Shown: positions 25,371-34,731 of the stretch, in pieces
Layout of the letters: each line of letters starts with the position of its first letter
Numbering within the stretch: the stretch's first letter is position 1
DNA from: Caminibacter pacificus
Lineage (GTDB): Bacteria > Campylobacterota > Campylobacteria > Campylobacterales > Nautiliaceae
Assembly (NCBI RefSeq): GCF_003752135.1
Contig: NZ_RJVK01000005.1
Span: 95,215-159,214 of the forward strand
DNA length: 64,000 nt
Direction of reading: 5' to 3'
The notes under the pieces: generated by a model
Seen by the model: only the letters and a program-made list of their open reading frames with translations
Told to the model about the DNA's origin: nothing
Databases searched by the model: none
Made by a program: the position numbers and the translations under genes

Positions 25371-26514
25371 AATAATTTTGATAATAACTTTATCGGTGAT
25401 ACTTTTAATTTCTCCGTTTATCAGTAACGCTTTGAAGTTGCCTATTTCCATGGTGGAAATAGCGCTTGGTATGATTGCCGGAAGTATCGGTCTTTTGCAC
25501 GAAAACGAGATGTTTAAGATTTTGGCGGAAGTAGGGTTTTTGTATTTGATGCTTTTGGCCGGGATGGAAGTGAATCTAAAAGATTTGCTAAAGCTTCCTA
25601 AGAGTTTTGTTATAAAAGCCGTTATAGTTTTGGGACTTTTGTATATTTTAAGCGCAATTGTGATAGCGATTTTTAAATTTTCTTTTATATTTTTGGCGAT
25701 TTTTCCTCTTATTTCAATCGGGCTTATGCTTTCTATTCAGCAAGAAATCGGAAAAACCGAGTGGCTTGACAATGCAATAAAAATCGGGGTTATCGGTGAG
25801 CTTTTATCAATTTTGGTATTAACTATAATAAGCGGATATTTTGAATTCGGAGTTAGTAAAGAGTTATTGATAAATATCGGGATTTTATTTGGTTTTTTAG
25901 TGCTTTTAGGTGTGGTTTTTATGGCGTTTAGGACTATTTTTTGGTGGTTTCCGAGACTAAAGCATTCGATTATGCCTATTGCGGATAAATATCATCAAGA
26001 CGTCAGAATCGCAATCAGTCTCTTTTTCATAATGATAGCCGTGATGTTGGTACTTCATTTGGATGTGGTACTCGGGGCGTTTGTTGTCGGTGTGTTTTTG
26101 ACGACGTTTTTTGATCACAATCACCATTTGGAACATAAGCTGGCGCCTTTTGGGTTCGGGTTTTTGATTACTATTTTCTTCGTGCATGTCGGAAGCAGTA
26201 TAAAATTTTCGGATATTTCGCTGAAACTTTTGGGTGACGCTCTTTGGATTACGTTTTTGATGATAATTTTAAGAATCATAGCTTCTATTGTTTTCGTTAA
26301 AGAGTATGGAATTAAAACCACGATACTTTTCGGGCTTTCTTTGTCGATGCCTCTTACTTTATTGATTGCGACGGCAACTTTGGCATATAACAATCATATG
26401 CTCGATAGTTATTGGTATACCGTATTCGTAACGACAGCGGTACTTGAGGTTATCGTCGTAATGCTTGGAGTTAAGTTTATAAATAAGTTAAAATTTCAAA
26501 AAAAGGATAGTTAA
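25360..26514 (+). CDS. CPA2-family cation:proton antiporter
   Basis: This 384-residue inner-membrane protein has about twelve hydrophobic helices of the Kef/NapA type: ISMVEIALGMIAGSIGLL, FLYLMLLAGMEVN and LGAFVVGVFLTTFF. No TrkA-N or other cytosolic domain follows, so this is a bare antiporter. It exchanges K+ or Na+ for H+; the ion is not determined. It overlaps bioB by 11 bases and gltX by one base. Confidence 0.88.
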   Translation: MSAEIILIITLSVILLISPFISNALKLPISMVEIALGMIAGSIGLLHENEMFKILAEVGFLYLMLLAGMEVNLKDLLKLPKSFVIKAVIVLGLLYILSAIVIAIFKFSFIFLAIFPLISIGLMLSIQQEIGKTEWLDNAIKIGVIGELLSILVLTIISGYFEFGVSKELLINIGILFGFLVLLGVVFMAFRTIFWWFPRLKHSIMPIADKYHQDVRIAISLFFIMIAVMLVLHLDVVLGAFVVGVFLTTFFDHNHHLEHKLAPFGFGFLITIFFVHVGSSIKFSDISLKLLGDALWITFLMIILRIIASIVFVKEYGIKTTILFGLSLSMPLTLLIATATLAYNNHMLDSYWYTVFVTTAVLEVIVVMLGVKFINKLKFQKKDS

Positions 26515-27899
26515 TGGTAGTTACGCGTTTTGCACCGAGTCCGACCGGATATTTACACATCGGAGGGCTTAGAACGGCTCTTTTTAACTGGTTGTGGGCT
26601 AAGAAAAACAACGGAAAATTTAGACTCAGAATCGAAGATACCGACCAAAAAAGAAACAAACAAGAAGCGGTTGATGCCATACTTAAAGCTTTTAATTGGG
26701 TAGGGATGCATTGGGATGATGAGGTCGTATTCCAAAGCGAGAGATTTGATATTTACAAAAAATACGTTCAAGAGTTACTTGATAAAGGGCTTGCTTATAA
26801 GTGTTATTTGACTCCTGAAGAGCTTGAATTAATCAGAAACGCAAAAATGAAAGGCGAAGAGCCTCCTATCGATATCAGAAAATATAGAGATTTTAAAGGA
26901 GAGCTTGATAAACCGTTTGTGGTTAGGTTTAAAACTCCGCTTGAGGGGACTTTGTGTTTTGAAGACGGAGTAAAAGGCAAACAATGCGTAGAAGCAAAAG
27001 AGATTGAGGATTTCGTAATTGCAAGAAGCGACGGTACTCCTACTTATAATTTCGTTGCCGCGATAGACGACCATGAAATGGGAATGACGCATATCATAAG
27101 AGGAGACGACCACCTCAGAAATACATTTAAACAGATGTTGATTTATGAAGCGTTCGGGTGGGATATGCCGAAATACTACCACGTTCCTATGATTCACAAC
27201 GAAAAAGGCGCAAAAATGAGTAAGCGTGACGGCGCCGTGGATGTTATGGAATATAAGCGTGAAGGATACCTGCCTGAAGCTCTTTTGAACTTCTTAGTAC
27301 GTCTTGGGTGGAGTCACGGAGACCAAGAGATTTTCAGCGTAGAAGAGATGATAAACCTATTCGACCCGAAAGACATCAATAAAGCACCGAGTCGCTTTAA
27401 CAAAGAAAAACTTGATTGGCTAAATGCACACTATATTAAAAATTCACCTAACGAAAGACTTGAAAAACTTTTAAGGGATGATTTCGGTGTTGATATTGTA
27501 AATCACGACAAAAAAGAAATATTAATCGACGAGCTTAAAGAGAGGGTGAAAACTCTAAAAGAGATGGCTTTAGAGATTGAAAAAATATTGACTCCTCCGA
27601 GTGAATACAACGAAAAAGCGGTTAAAAAATTCCTAAAAGACGAAGTGTTGAGTAACTTAAGAGAATTTTTGGTCTTTTTAAACGCCAAAGACCCGAAATT
27701 GCCTCCTGAATGGCATGACGTTATGGATGAATTTTTAAAACTAAAAGGTATTAAGCCTAAATTCCTTATGCCGCCTCTACGAATCGCAATGGTAGGAGAC
27801 ACAAAAGGTATTGATCTTGCGGCACTTTTAAGCGTGCTCGGAAAAGAAGAAGTCAAAAAAAGAATCTCCTCACTACTTGCTAAATTCGAGGTTTTTTAA
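26514..27899 (+). CDS. gltX: Glutamyl-tRNA synthetase
   Basis: This 461-residue class I synthetase has the PSPTGYLHIGG signature (residues 9-19) and KMSKRDGA (about 237-244), and the GluRS insert RGDDHLRNT. Campylobacterota commonly carry two GltX copies, one charging tRNA-Gln after divergence; which of the two this is cannot be read without comparison. The start overlaps the antiporter stop (TAATG). Confidence 0.94.
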   Translation: MVVTRFAPSPTGYLHIGGLRTALFNWLWAKKNNGKFRLRIEDTDQKRNKQEAVDAILKAFNWVGMHWDDEVVFQSERFDIYKKYVQELLDKGLAYKCYLTPEELELIRNAKMKGEEPPIDIRKYRDFKGELDKPFVVRFKTPLEGTLCFEDGVKGKQCVEAKEIEDFVIARSDGTPTYNFVAAIDDHEMGMTHIIRGDDHLRNTFKQMLIYEAFGWDMPKYYHVPMIHNEKGAKMSKRDGAVDVMEYKREGYLPEALLNFLVRLGWSHGDQEIFSVEEMINLFDPKDINKAPSRFNKEKLDWLNAHYIKNSPNERLEKLLRDDFGVDIVNHDKKEILIDELKERVKTLKEMALEIEKILTPPSEYNEKAVKKFLKDEVLSNLREFLVFLNAKDPKLPPEWHDVMDEFLKLKGIKPKFLMPPLRIAMVGDTKGIDLAALLSVLGKEEVKKRISSLLAKFEVF

Positions 27900-28525
27900 A
27901 CCTCTTTTTCTTTTAAAATAAACGGTTTAAAATCATTTACTTCAAGGCATGCGTTTATGCATCTTTTGTCATTTACCATATACGAATGAGTGTGACCGTG
28001 GACGTTGAGGTCGCAGCCGCACAGATAAAAGATTTCTTCAAGCAATTTTGAGATATTTTTATATTTTTCATCATACGGATTGTCGTTAAATACGGGATAA
28101 TGTGAGAAAAGAATAGTTTCTGAATCTATCTTTTTTATAAGACATGCGGTTCTTGAGAGCGTTTTTTTGTCGTATTTGTATTGTAGGTAATTTAAAATTT
28201 CTTTGTCAAAATCGGTTTGAATTTCTATATCTTCTATTACTCTCCAGCCTATCGATTTATAATATTCAAGATGTTTTTGTTTGTCGTGGTTGCCTTTTAT
28301 GAGCGTTATTTTTCCGTTTAGTTTAGAAGCGGTTTTATATGCGTCTTTAAAAGCTACGTCTCCTAAATGCAATACTTCGTCTTCTTTTGAAATATATTCG
28401 TTTAATCTGTCTATTAAAAACCTCTCAAAATCCTCATATCCTTCCATTCTCGCTTTTTGAATGCGAAGAGGCTCGTACAACAGAATATTTGAATGTCCGA
28501 AATGCGTATCGGCTATTATTTTCAT
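27896..28525 (-). CDS. Calcineurin-like metallophosphoesterase
   Basis: This 209-residue phosphoesterase has IADTHFGHSNI, HLGDVAF, IKGNHDK, LFSHYP and HGHTHSY, all the metal ligands of the family. It resembles phage and bacterial phosphoesterases annotated generally. The ATG at 28525 overlaps the stop of the upstream permease gene; a TTG at 28534 is possible. The end overlaps gltX by 4 bases on the opposite strand. The substrate is unknown. Confidence 0.87.
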   Translation of the reverse strand: MKIIADTHFGHSNILLYEPLRIQKARMEGYEDFERFLIDRLNEYISKEDEVLHLGDVAFKDAYKTASKLNGKITLIKGNHDKQKHLEYYKSIGWRVIEDIEIQTDFDKEILNYLQYKYDKKTLSRTACLIKKIDSETILFSHYPVFNDNPYDEKYKNISKLLEEIFYLCGCDLNVHGHTHSYMVNDKRCINACLEVNDFKPFILKEKEV

Positions 28526-28526
28526 A

Positions 28527-29672
28527 TCAGGCAAATTTTTCCTTTATTTGTGAAATAATTAAAAACACTACAAACGAAACAAGTGCGTATATCATATCAA
28601 ATCCCAAAATAGAGATGATTATACCCATCGAAATTACGGCAAAAAAAGAAGTTTTTGTTTTTAAAATTTTAAGCGCCGCAAGAGATACCAAAAAGTATAT
28701 AAGCACGAAAACGCCGTTTGAATAGGTGATAAGCAAATCTATTTTAAAATCGAATAAAAACTTAAAAACACTTACCACAAAAATAATTCCCATAATAATA
28801 AAAAGCGCCTTTTTAAAGCCGATATTCAATGTCGTCGCGAGTCGTGTAAGGGACGCTACATATAGATTCAGAGCCATAATGCAGATTATAAAAGCCACAA
28901 TCGCCATAATTTTATCGGCGTAAGGCATTATGTGAGAGGCGACGATTACAAGAGAGTGCAGATTTTTATCTTCATTTCCGTATGCGTTAAATACAAGAAG
29001 AGAAAACGTAACCGCCATATACATAAAAGCAACTATTATTATTCCGATAACCACCGCTTTGAAAAAGTCGTTTTCGTTTTTAAATTCATGTGAAATATGG
29101 CTCATCGCTTCAATCCCCACAAAACACCAGAATATTATCCCGAGTGTTTTTATTATATGAAATTCGTGAGCGTTTATATGGAAGTTCTGAAACAGCGAAA
29201 CGGTAAAAAACGTCGAAATTATAGTAATTACGGTAACCGCCACGGCAATGTTTATGTTTGATGAGATTGTTAAACTCATCAGATTTAAAATCAAAATTAT
29301 TGCACTTGCAAGAAAGATAAATTCTATCAGGTATTGGTTACCAAACGCTCCGGCAAGATATGAAGCGGCCGTAATTATTACAACAGGAGGGCCTATCGGG
29401 ATGATTGAAAGGTACAGAAGTTTTGTGGCAAATCCCATTTTCTCTCCGAAAGCCTCTTTTACAAACGTCGCACTCCCTCCGGCACTCGGATACATAATGC
29501 CGAGTTTTCCGAATACAAATGCAACAGGCAAAATCATTATAGCCATAACAAACCATAAAATAAGTGAAGCCCATCCGCTGTATGTCGCACTAAGAGCCGG
29601 TACGATAAACACGCCGCTTCCAAGAAGCGTAATTACGATAGTGGCGATTCCCTGAGTTAATGAAAGTTTCAC
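28527..29672 (-). CDS. APC-family amino acid permease
   Basis: This 381-residue protein has eleven or twelve hydrophobic helices. The APC signature GSGVFIVPALSA in helix 1 and PSAGGSATFVKEAFG before helix 3 resemble YjeH/L-methionine-type exporters and other amino acid permeases. It is divergent from an XRE-cupin regulator 84 bases away, which likely controls it. The substrate is not known. Confidence 0.88.
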   Translation of the reverse strand: MKLSLTQGIATIVITLLGSGVFIVPALSATYSGWASLILWFVMAIMILPVAFVFGKLGIMYPSAGGSATFVKEAFGEKMGFATKLLYLSIIPIGPPVVIITAASYLAGAFGNQYLIEFIFLASAIILILNLMSLTISSNINIAVAVTVITIISTFFTVSLFQNFHINAHEFHIIKTLGIIFWCFVGIEAMSHISHEFKNENDFFKAVVIGIIIVAFMYMAVTFSLLVFNAYGNEDKNLHSLVIVASHIMPYADKIMAIVAFIICIMALNLYVASLTRLATTLNIGFKKALFIIMGIIFVVSVFKFLFDFKIDLLITYSNGVFVLIYFLVSLAALKILKTKTSFFAVISMGIIISILGFDMIYALVSFVVFLIISQIKEKFA

Positions 29673-29701
29673 AAAATGCCTTTTTTAAAATTATACCCAA
29701 T

Positions 29702-29730
29702 TTGACAGGAAACAAAAACTTTTATAGAAT
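29702..29730 (+). promoter_or_regulatory. Promoter of the XRE-cupin regulator gene
   Basis: TTGACA (29702-29707) and TAGAAT (29725-29730) are separated by 17 bases, 26 bases before the ATG at 29757. A leftward TATAAT (complement of 29692-29697) for the permease overlaps this -35 zone, so one bound regulator could control both genes. Confidence 0.7.
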
Positions 29731-29756
29731 TTCTTAAAAGAAACAAAAGGCTTAAA

Positions 29757-30554
29757 ATGACGCTTGGAAAGAAGATAAAGTTTTTTAGAGAAAACAAAGG
29801 ACTTAATTTAAGCGAGCTTGCAAAAAAGGCGGGGGTCGCGAAATCGACGCTTTTTAAAATAGAAGAAAACAAAACAAATCCAACTATAAATACAATTTGG
29901 GCGATTGCAGAAGTTTTGGGAGTGCCTTTTGGTGAGCTTGTGGGAGAAGGGGAAATTAAGGGTGAGGGTGTTAGTGTCGTATTGATAGAAAAGACGGAAG
30001 AATTTGAGAGTTACAAAATGAATTTAAAAGAAAATGCAGAGTATATTGCAAAACCGCATTTTGCTGGGGCAAAAGAGAGAATTTACGTTTTAAGCGGAGA
30101 GGCTATTGTAGGTCCCGTTGATAATCCAAAAAGTGTAAAAAGCGGAGAAACGATAGAATTTAGAGCCGATAAAACTCATATTTACAAATCAAAAACGTCG
30201 AGTGTTTTAATCGTAACTATTTTTTATCCTAAAAAGATATATTTTCAAGAAGACGTTTTTGTAGACGTGTTTGATGAAGAGGTTTATGAGAGGCTGAATA
30301 ATTTAATCAAAAAAGGGGTCGGAATTATCAGGGTTATTGCAAAACACGATAAGTTTGACGCCCAGAACGTAGTAAAAAACGAGCACGGGATATTTATTTA
30401 CGGCAAGTTTGAAGTTAAATTTAACGAGCCTCTCAGTATCAGAGATTTTGAAAGACGTGAAATTTTGGAAAATTTTAGCGAAGATAACATTTATGCGGCT
30501 TATCTTGCCTTGATAGGTGAAGTGGAAGCGGCAAAAGAGCAGATGGAAAATTGA
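29757..30554 (+). CDS. XRE-family regulator with cupin sensor domain
   Basis: This 265-residue protein has a helix-turn-helix (residues about 5-58: GLNLSELAKKAGVAKSTLFKIE) and a cupin fold (about 70-160) with YVLSGEAIVG and a SGETIEFRADKTHIY strand. The C-terminal 90 residues are not recognised and are unusual for this class, which normally ends after the cupin. Such regulators sense small amino-acid-like ligands and often act on adjacent transporter genes, here the divergent APC permease. A strong AAAAGGCTTAAA site precedes the start. Confidence 0.88.
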   Translation: MTLGKKIKFFRENKGLNLSELAKKAGVAKSTLFKIEENKTNPTINTIWAIAEVLGVPFGELVGEGEIKGEGVSVVLIEKTEEFESYKMNLKENAEYIAKPHFAGAKERIYVLSGEAIVGPVDNPKSVKSGETIEFRADKTHIYKSKTSSVLIVTIFYPKKIYFQEDVFVDVFDEEVYERLNNLIKKGVGIIRVIAKHDKFDAQNVVKNEHGIFIYGKFEVKFNEPLSIRDFERREILENFSEDNIYAAYLALIGEVEAAKEQMEN

Positions 30555-30658
30555 TAGTTGATAATGGGAAATGAAAACAGTGAAAAGCAGAGAAAAAAGG
30601 ATAATATTTAAAGGCGTTGATTGAGATTATGTAAACATAATTAATAAAAATGTTAAAG

Positions 30659-30784
30659 AAGCGGAACAATTGCGAATTTAAACGAAAAAAATACGTCAAA
30701 AAAATCACACAAAAAAGCGGAAGCGGTCTGTGATTTTTAGTATTTTTGAAGTGAAATAAAATTCGCTCTCTTGAGGAGCTGATT
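30659..30784 (+). ncRNA. Structured element copy B (putative RNA, covarying with copy A at 17346)
   Basis: The stems match copy A: P1 GCGAATTT (30672-30679) with AAATTCGC (30759-30766); P2 AAAAATAC (30687-30694) with GTATTTTT (30740-30747); P3 AAAAATCACA (30700-30709) with TGTGATTTTT (30729-30738), capped by GC-GGAA-GC. The following hairpin is GCTC (30765-30768) with GAGC (30776-30779). Relative to copy A, A-T pairs become G-C in P1, G-C pairs become T-A in P2 and P3, always on both sides. It lies 34 bases before the EamA gene, so it could be its leader, but copy A is not before a rightward gene. The 104 bases before it hold no recognised feature. Confidence 0.6.
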
Positions 30785-30817
30785 TACACGATTTTTATTA
30801 ATTCCGAGGAGTGTTTT

Positions 30818-31696
30818 ATGAAAAATAATAATTTTTTTAAACCGGAAAGTGCTGATAATAAAAAAGGCCTTATCGAAATGATAGGAGCCACTTTCATATG
30901 GGGCTCTACGCCGCTGATGTCAATATGGTCGGGTTTGCCAAGCGGGGTATTTGTTTTTTTTAGGGTGGTATTCGCTTTTCCTTTTATATTTTATTTTGCG
31001 ATAAAACGTGCGGGAATAAAAGAATTTTTTAAACTAAAACCTTTTTGGCCTCTGTTTGTAAGTGGCATAGCCCTTGGTGTAAATTGGGTCTTTTTCTTTT
31101 GGGCGGTAAATACGATCGACGTTGCGAGTGCTGTTAGTATTTATTATTTAGGTCCTATAATTTCCATGCTTTTGGCTATTTGGTTTTTGAAAGAAAAAGG
31201 AAACTTTTATATTTATATTTCCGGTGTTTTGGCTGTAATAGGAGCGGTGGTAGCAGCCGGAGGCGTTCATTTTCAAGAAGGGATAATAGTGGCTTTTTTA
31301 GCTGCCGTTAGTTACGGGGCTCTTGGGTTTTTTTCAAAAATTGCCACAATGCACCATAGAGCCGTAGCCGTTACGGCGTGGCAGATTTTGATATCGATTT
31401 TTATAACGGCTCCTTTTTTATTTTTGAATGATTGGCATTTAAGTTTGCAGGGGATAATAGTGGCTTTTATTACGGGTGTGATTCATACGGCTCTTGCTCT
31501 TTTTTTGTGGTATGACGCACTTAATTACATAAAAGTATCAATCGCTTCTATTTTGCAGTATTTGGATATCGTTTTTGCTATGATATTGGCTTTTTTGTTT
31601 TTGGGGCAAGTTCCTCAAATTCATCAAATTTTAGGAGCGGGACTTATAATAATTGCAGGGATTTTGAGTACGTTTAAAGAAAAAGCTAAAAAATAG
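30818..31696 (+). CDS. EamA (DMT) family transporter
   Basis: This 292-residue inner-membrane protein with ten hydrophobic helices is made of two EamA repeats: one begins GATFIWGSTPLMS, and the second follows AAVSYGALGFFSK, ending with LGAGLIIIAGIL. Drug/metabolite transporters of this kind usually export amino acids or metabolites; the substrate is unknown. The start has GAGGAGTGTTTT before it. The end overlaps the convergent PBP1A gene by 11 bases. Confidence 0.9.
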   Translation: MKNNNFFKPESADNKKGLIEMIGATFIWGSTPLMSIWSGLPSGVFVFFRVVFAFPFIFYFAIKRAGIKEFFKLKPFWPLFVSGIALGVNWVFFFWAVNTIDVASAVSIYYLGPIISMLLAIWFLKEKGNFYIYISGVLAVIGAVVAAGGVHFQEGIIVAFLAAVSYGALGFFSKIATMHHRAVAVTAWQILISIFITAPFLFLNDWHLSLQGIIVAFITGVIHTALALFLWYDALNYIKVSIASILQYLDIVFAMILAFLFLGQVPQIHQILGAGLIIIAGILSTFKEKAKK

Positions 31697-33623
31697 GAGC
31701 TTCTTCTTTTAATTCTTGTTTCGGAGGAGGAGACATTTTTGTAAATAGCTCTTTGTGTCCGTTAATTTCGAAATATTTAACACCTTTTGGTACTTTGAAT
31801 TCTCTTAATAATTCTGGGTGGATTTGTAATAGTTTCGTGTAATATCTTTTGAATACCGGAGCCGAGACGACTCCTCCGCTCATACCTTTACCAAGAGATG
31901 CCGAGTTGTCGTTTCCAAACCAAATAATAGTTTCGGTATTAGGTGTAAATCCGCAAAACCAGGCGTCTCTGTATTTGTTTGTCGTACCCGTTTTTCCTGC
32001 TATTTGAATACCATTTACTCTTGCTTTTCTACCAGTACCTTTTTTTACAACGTCTTGCATAATATTTATCATTAAATATGCCTGATAATCGGGCTGTATT
32101 TGTTCGTGTTTTTCTTTAAATTCGATAGTTTCGTTGTTTTTGGTATTTACTACTTTGAGTACGAGTCTCGGGTATGTTTTTACTCCGTAGTTGCTTATGA
32201 TAGTGTAGTATTTGCTGAGGTTCCATGGGCTAACCCCGAGACTTCCGAGCGCAATGGACATATCGTGAGGAAAATTTTTAAATCCGAACTCTTCTAAGCC
32301 TTTGATAATTCTATCAAGTCCTATCGACATTACTAGATTGATTGTCGCGAGGTTTCTTGAGTGTACGAGAGCTTGTCTTAGGGTAATGAGTCCTAAAGTG
32401 TTTTTTTCATAGTTCTTAGGCTTCCAATATTTGTCTTCTTCAGGTGTGTCGCCCGGGATTTTGAACGTTCTGCTGATATCCGGAATCATACTTGCCGGAT
32501 TGTATCCTAAATTTAGAGCGATTTGATAAATAAAAGGTTTTATGGCGCTTCCCACGCTTCTTCTTGATTGAGTGACGCGATTAAATTTGCTTTTTTCATA
32601 ATCAACGCCGCCTACAAGTGCTAAAACGTCACCCGTTTGTTGGTTTATCGTAATTAATGCTCCGTTTAATTGATTCGGGTCTAATTTTTTATTTTTCTTA
32701 AGTAGTCTTTCATAGTTCCATTTTACGGCATTTTCGGCCGCTTTTTGAGTTGGAAGGTCTATACTTAGATGAATATCGTATCCTCCGGATAATAGATTCG
32801 GAAACTCTTTTTTGAGCTGTTTTATTGCGGTATCGACTGCGTATTGGGCTTTTGGGGTTACCATTTGTTTATAAACTTTCGGCGTTTCAAGCAATGCATT
32901 TCTGTATTCACTTTCGGTTATCCAGCCGATACTATACATTCTTTTTAAAATCCAATTCGCTCTTTTTAAATTCAGTTCGTAGTGTTTTGTAGGGTCATAT
33001 AATGACGGGCCTTTTGGAAGAGCTATAAGCATAGCGATTTCTTTTAGACTCAGTTCGTTTAGAGGTTTATGAAAATATCCGAGTGCCGCCGTTTTTATGC
33101 CGTAGTATCCGTGACCTAAGTAGATTTGGTTTAGGTATCTTTCTAAAATCTGCTCTTTTGTCAGGTAATGTTCTACTTTTAGGGAAATGATAATCTCTTT
33201 TATTTTTCTTTCTATAGTTTTTTTGCGAGTTAAATAGATGTTTCTGACAAGCTGTTGAGTGATTGTAGAAGCACCCTCGACTTTTTTTCCGGCTTTGATA
33301 TCTTTTATTATCGCTCTTAAAATTGCGTTGAAATTTACTCCCGGATGTTCGAAAAACGAAGTGTCTTCCGTTGCAAGAAGTGTTTCTATGACTCTTGGCG
33401 GGATATCTTTGTATTTTACGTAAAAACGATTTTCTTTTGAAAATCTCACATCCAAAAGGTTTCCGTTTCTATCGTAAAATCTTGCCGATAAAGGAGGGTT
33501 GTAATAGATTATTTTCGCACTTGCAAAACGTGTGGAATTATATAAATATAGTGCGTATCCGGCACCGGCAAGTACTAAAATTAACAAAAGTATCAAAAAT
33601 CCTGCGAATATTTTTTTTATCAT
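31686..33623 (-). CDS. Penicillin-binding protein 1A, bifunctional
   Basis: This 645-residue peptidoglycan synthase has an N-terminal anchor (about residues 5-28), a glycosyltransferase domain with the catalytic Glu in ATEDTSFFEHPG and EGASTITQQLVRN, and a transpeptidase domain with SVGSAIKPF (nucleophile Ser of SxxK), HSRN and KTGTT. It is read leftward; its start overlaps the bioF stop by 4 bases. Length and motif order agree with PBP1A of this phylum. Confidence 0.95.
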   Translation of the reverse strand: MIKKIFAGFLILLLILVLAGAGYALYLYNSTRFASAKIIYYNPPLSARFYDRNGNLLDVRFSKENRFYVKYKDIPPRVIETLLATEDTSFFEHPGVNFNAILRAIIKDIKAGKKVEGASTITQQLVRNIYLTRKKTIERKIKEIIISLKVEHYLTKEQILERYLNQIYLGHGYYGIKTAALGYFHKPLNELSLKEIAMLIALPKGPSLYDPTKHYELNLKRANWILKRMYSIGWITESEYRNALLETPKVYKQMVTPKAQYAVDTAIKQLKKEFPNLLSGGYDIHLSIDLPTQKAAENAVKWNYERLLKKNKKLDPNQLNGALITINQQTGDVLALVGGVDYEKSKFNRVTQSRRSVGSAIKPFIYQIALNLGYNPASMIPDISRTFKIPGDTPEEDKYWKPKNYEKNTLGLITLRQALVHSRNLATINLVMSIGLDRIIKGLEEFGFKNFPHDMSIALGSLGVSPWNLSKYYTIISNYGVKTYPRLVLKVVNTKNNETIEFKEKHEQIQPDYQAYLMINIMQDVVKKGTGRKARVNGIQIAGKTGTTNKYRDAWFCGFTPNTETIIWFGNDNSASLGKGMSGGVVSAPVFKRYYTKLLQIHPELLREFKVPKGVKYFEINGHKELFTKMSPPPKQELKEEAPIF

Positions 33624-34681
33624 TTCTCACCTAAAAATTTTATTGTTTCATCTATGGTTTTTAAATCTGTATTCGTTCTTAAGATTACTCTAAAAATCGG
33701 TGATTTTACCGTCGGAGGTCTTATTGCGCCGACTAAAACGTTACGGTTTAAGAGTTCTTTTTGTCTTTTTTGTAAAAACTCGTTCGATTTTGCGGGTATT
33801 ATTTTAATAAGAGATTCTAAATTATACGTTAATTTTCTTTGATTAACAAGTGTTTTGTAGTGCGAGAGGTTTTCTTGAATCTCTTTTAGTGCGTAATAGG
33901 CCAAAAGCGAATCTATCGGGCTTAGGGCTGTTGTGTATATGACGCTTTTGGCTCTATTTAGAAGATAAGAGATAATCTCTTCGTCGGCTAAAATATAAGC
34001 CCCGTAGCTGCCTAACGTTTTGCCAAGAGTACCCATTTTTATCGTTTTTTGAGGATTTAGGTCGTATTCTTGAGTAACTCCCAAAAGATTTTCACCGCAA
34101 ATTCCTACGCTGTGAGCTTCATCTATTATCAAAAACCCTATTTCCTGGGCGAATTCACATATCTCTTTTTTGACTTTATCGCCCATCATAGAAAAAATAC
34201 CTTCGGTTACGACAAAAACTCTTTTAAATTTTTTAAAATCTTCGCTTTTTTTCTTTAAATCTTCAAAATCGTTATGTTTAAAAAATCTAACTTCGGCTTT
34301 TGTGAGTTTGGCACCGACTATTCCGCTTGCGTGGTACTCTTCGTCCACTAAAAACAAATCTCCTTTTCTTCCTAACTCAAAAAGCGCCATATTTGCCAAA
34401 AACCCGCTTCCCAAAACCAAGGCGTCTTCGAAATTGTTCAGCTCTTTTAAATAATCTTCAAGAAGTTTGTGAGCGGGGTGGTAGCCGTTTACGAGCATTG
34501 ATGCTTTTGCGCCGTGAGATTTGAAGTTTAAAGCGTGAGAAAAGGCGTTTTTTCTTACGTTTTCGTTTTGAGCCAATCCCAAATAATCATTGCTTGCAAG
34601 GTCTATAATGTTTTCGTCATAAATTTTTCTCTCTCTAAACCTGCCTTTTTTACGCAAAATATCGAGCTCTTTTTTATACAT
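33620..34681 (-). CDS. bioF: 8-amino-7-oxononanoate synthase (BioF) or close relative
   Basis: This 353-residue PLP enzyme joins pimeloyl-thioester with alanine in biotin synthesis. ASNDYLGLA, the HGAKASMLVNG region, DEAHSVGICG and TLGKTLGSYGAY (PLP lysine) are present. The related 2-amino-3-ketobutyrate ligase and ALA synthase share these, but BioF is favoured by length and by the bioB gene in the same window. The ATG lies 50 bases from the divergent alaS start. Confidence 0.9.
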   Translation of the reverse strand: MYKKELDILRKKGRFRERKIYDENIIDLASNDYLGLAQNENVRKNAFSHALNFKSHGAKASMLVNGYHPAHKLLEDYLKELNNFEDALVLGSGFLANMALFELGRKGDLFLVDEEYHASGIVGAKLTKAEVRFFKHNDFEDLKKKSEDFKKFKRVFVVTEGIFSMMGDKVKKEICEFAQEIGFLIIDEAHSVGICGENLLGVTQEYDLNPQKTIKMGTLGKTLGSYGAYILADEEIISYLLNRAKSVIYTTALSPIDSLLAYYALKEIQENLSHYKTLVNQRKLTYNLESLIKIIPAKSNEFLQKRQKELLNRNVLVGAIRPPTVKSPIFRVILRTNTDLKTIDETIKFLGEK

Positions 34682-34731
34682 ATTTACCTTTTTAGCATAT
34701 TTAGTTAAAATTTTATCAAAAAAGGCCGTTA

